Source: Spirochaetaceae bacterium
GTDB lineage: Bacteria; Spirochaetota; Spirochaetia; JABEVK01
DNA: 8,062 bases
Direction: 5' to 3'
Assembly (NCBI GenBank): GCA_023265735.1
Contig: JAHFSN010000026.1
Span: forward strand, 3,257-11,318
In this document: in pieces, positions 6,835 to 8,062 of the stretch
Layout of the letters: every line of letters begins with the position of its first letter
Numbering within the stretch: the first letter of the stretch is position 1
Program-made: the position numbers and the translations under genes
The notes under the pieces: model-generated
Database searches by the model: none
What the model saw: the letters and a program-made list of their open reading frames with translations, nothing else
What the model was told of the DNA's origin: nothing

Positions 6835-7745
6835 GCCCTCCGTCGGCCGTGGAGGCTGTGGACCGTCATCCCCGCCACGACGAGGACGAGGCCCGCGGCC
6901 GACCAGGGGTCGGGCCAGGCTCCTCCCAGAACGAAGGCTTCCCCCAAGAGGCTGAACACGACCTCCCCGGCCTGGGTCGCTTCCACGGCGCCCAGCCTCA
7001 CCGGGTCACCGCGGACGAGGTCGGTGGCCCGGAAGAAAAGGAGCGTCGCCACCACCCCCGAGAGGAACGCCACCAGCAGGGTTTGGACCCCCTGAGATAC
7101 CGTAGGACCCTTTCCCTCAAAAGCGGCAATCCCCGCGAGGACCGCCCAGAAGGGAAGGCTGAGGACGGTCATGGCCATCACCCGCTGCACCGTGGTGAGG
7201 CGGCCCTGGGCCAGGGCCATGACCTTTCGGTTGCCCCAGGGATAGGCGACGGCGCCCACGAGCACCAAAACGCCGACGGCCACCGCCGATGGTCCGTCGG
7301 TTTTCAGGGCATGCCCCCCCTGGAGGAGGGCTACCCCGACGAGGATAAGGGCCGAGAAGCCCAGGGTCTTCCAGGGAATTCGGCCCCGGGGCAGGAAGAG
7401 CAGCGTGCCCGTGACAATGGTGACCTGCCAGAGCCCCGCCACCAGCCAGCCCTCCCCAAAGCTCGCGGCCCAGCAGAGGGGGGCGTAGAACAGTCCGAAG
7501 CCTACCGTGCTCCAGAGCCACCAAAGAAACGGCGCCCGGCGGATCTCCTCGACAAGGGGGCGCCAGCCGCCAAACCACGGCACCAACGCCGCCAGCAGGG
7601 GAACCATGAAGAGGTAGCGCAGGACGGCGCTCCAGATCCAGAATCCCCCGCCCAGATCCATGGAGCGGTTGAGGATAAATGCGGAGCTGAAGAACAGCGA
7701 CGCGAACAGGCCCAGAAGCACAGGGGAGGCAAAAAAACGGCGCAT
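6831..7745 (-). CDS. DMT/EamA-type permease (multidrug-resistance efflux family-like)
   Basis: A 304-residue inner-membrane protein with about 10 hydrophobic helices and two similar halves, as in the drug/metabolite transporter superfamily. Segments such as LASLFFSSAFILNRSM near the N-terminus and GAVEATQAGEVVFSLLGE in the second half resemble the multidrug-efflux-like branch of the family; the substrate cannot be told. The ATG at 7745 is preceded directly by GGAGG with essentially no spacer, and both lie in the stem of an intrinsic terminator (7731-7773). An in-frame GTG at 7721, eight codons in, is a possible alternative start with no Shine-Dalgarno; no in-frame start codon is seen in the few codons upstream of the ATG. 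The gene converges on the chemoreceptor gene and the two TAG stops share one CTAG (6831-6834). It is probably unrelated to nitrate metabolism. Confidence 0.85.
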   Translation of the reverse strand: MRRFFASPVLLGLFASLFFSSAFILNRSMDLGGGFWIWSAVLRYLFMVPLLAALVPWFGGWRPLVEEIRRAPFLWWLWSTVGFGLFYAPLCWAASFGEGWLVAGLWQVTIVTGTLLFLPRGRIPWKTLGFSALILVGVALLQGGHALKTDGPSAVAVGVLVLVGAVAYPWGNRKVMALAQGRLTTVQRVMAMTVLSLPFWAVLAGIAAFEGKGPTVSQGVQTLLVAFLSGVVATLLFFRATDLVRGDPVRLGAVEATQAGEVVFSLLGEAFVLGGAWPDPWSAAGLVLVVAGMTVHSLHGRRRA

Positions 7746-7773
7746 CCTCCGACAATAGCCGGACGATGCGCCG
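7731..7773 (-). terminator. Intrinsic terminator of the outer-membrane protein gene, overlapping the permease start
   Basis: On the minus strand a GC-rich stem has arms CGGCGCATC (7773-7765) and GATGCGCCG (7746-7738). It continues past one mismatch as TCCG/CGGA (7763-7760 with 7751-7748) around an 8-nt loop, and is followed directly by seven T (7737-7731). This is a textbook Rho-independent terminator 22 nt past the stop of the beta-barrel gene. Its 3' arm contains the GGAGG and ATG used by the permease gene. A smaller stem (7782-7793) followed by TTTTCTT on the minus strand lies just before it and may add to termination. Confidence 0.85.
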
Positions 7774-7794
7774 AAGAAAAGCCGCCTGGGCGGG

Positions 7795-8062
7795 TTAGTA
7801 CAGCTTGTACTGGGCGCCCACGTTCACTGTGAACGCGTTCTTTTTGTAAGTGGTGTATTTCGAGTCCGCTTGATCGCCGGAAGCTGAGTTGTAGAAGGTG
7901 TTGCTCACGGCCAGGGTCACGTCGAGGTCTTTCAAAGCTGTCCAGACCGCGCCGCCGCCGACGGATTCGCTGTCAAGACTGAAGTCGAAGTCGTTGTATG
8001 TTGAAGCATTGCCACCGACCTTGGTGTACAGGCCCCCGACAGACAGTCGGAGAACCTCAGGA
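7795..8062 (-). CDS. Outer-membrane beta-barrel protein, C-terminal fragment (FadL/porin-like)
   Basis: Read on the minus strand from the window edge, 88 codons end in TAA at 7797-7795. The translation shows alternating polar/hydrophobic beta strands typical of outer-membrane barrels (for example SESVGGGAVWTALKDLDVTL, LAVSNTFYNSASGD, NAFTVNVGAQYKLY). The chain ends in an aromatic residue (Y) after an amphipathic last strand, the signal recognised by the BAM complex. The pattern resembles the C-terminus of FadL/OmpP1-type hydrophobic-compound channels, but the fragment is too short to fix the family. The 5' end lies outside the window. A strong terminator follows the stop, so the gene should be transcribed separately from the permease. 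Confidence 0.75.
   Translation of the reverse strand, partial: PEVLRLSVGGLYTKVGGNASTYNDFDFSLDSESVGGGAVWTALKDLDVTLAVSNTFYNSASGDQADSKYTTYKKNAFTVNVGAQYKLY

Overview
The window looks like a piece of a GC-rich chromosome from a Gram-negative, motile bacterium able to use nitrate. This rests on the strong G/C bias at third codon positions, an outer-membrane beta-barrel protein, a chemoreceptor and good Shine-Dalgarno sites. The gene set would fit a Holophaga/Geothrix-like Acidobacteriota or a deltaproteobacterial (Desulfobacterota-like) lineage. That placement is a guess from gene content, not a measurement.

Positions 37-6834 hold a plus-strand nitrate-response locus. First comes a Crp/Fnr-family regulator with an FNR-type recognition helix (37-798). 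Its 134-bp downstream spacer holds a near-perfect FNR/NNR box (820-833) placed as in a class II activated promoter, plus a small leader hairpin. Then follow four tightly spaced genes that look like one operon: a NarK-type nitrate/nitrite transporter (933-2207); a cytoplasmic molybdopterin nitrate reductase of the NarB/NasA type (2204-4360, overlapping narK by ATGA); a single-domain bacteriohemerythrin (4391-4789); and a NIT-domain methyl-accepting chemotaxis protein (4849-6834). The logic would be anaerobic or NO-linked switch-on, nitrate uptake, nitrate reduction, a di-iron O2/NO-binding type protein, and chemotaxis on nitrate/nitrite. No nitrite reductase, reductase electron-donor subunit or molybdenum-cofactor gene lies in the window.

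The operon carries three oddities. (1) The reductase frame is interrupted by an in-frame TAG (2294-2296) exactly between the third and fourth cysteines of its [4Fe-4S] motif, while the rest of the frame stays open. (2) The same gene carries what looks like an in-frame palindromic insert of about 75 bp (around 3807-3902) encoding about 25 extra residues. (3) The hemerythrin has Asn at position 75, where the family has an iron-binding His. The operon may be decaying, recoded, or affected by sequence errors; the sequence alone cannot say which.

Positions 6831-8062 are on the minus strand. A DMT/EamA-type 10-TM permease (7745-6831) converges on the chemoreceptor gene, and both stop codons share one CTAG. 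Upstream of it is the 3' end of an outer-membrane beta-barrel protein gene (8062-7795, running off the window). The strong intrinsic terminator of that gene contains the Shine-Dalgarno sequence and ATG of the permease gene. No tRNA, rRNA, CRISPR array or insertion sequence was seen. No gene-free stretch exceeds 300 bases.
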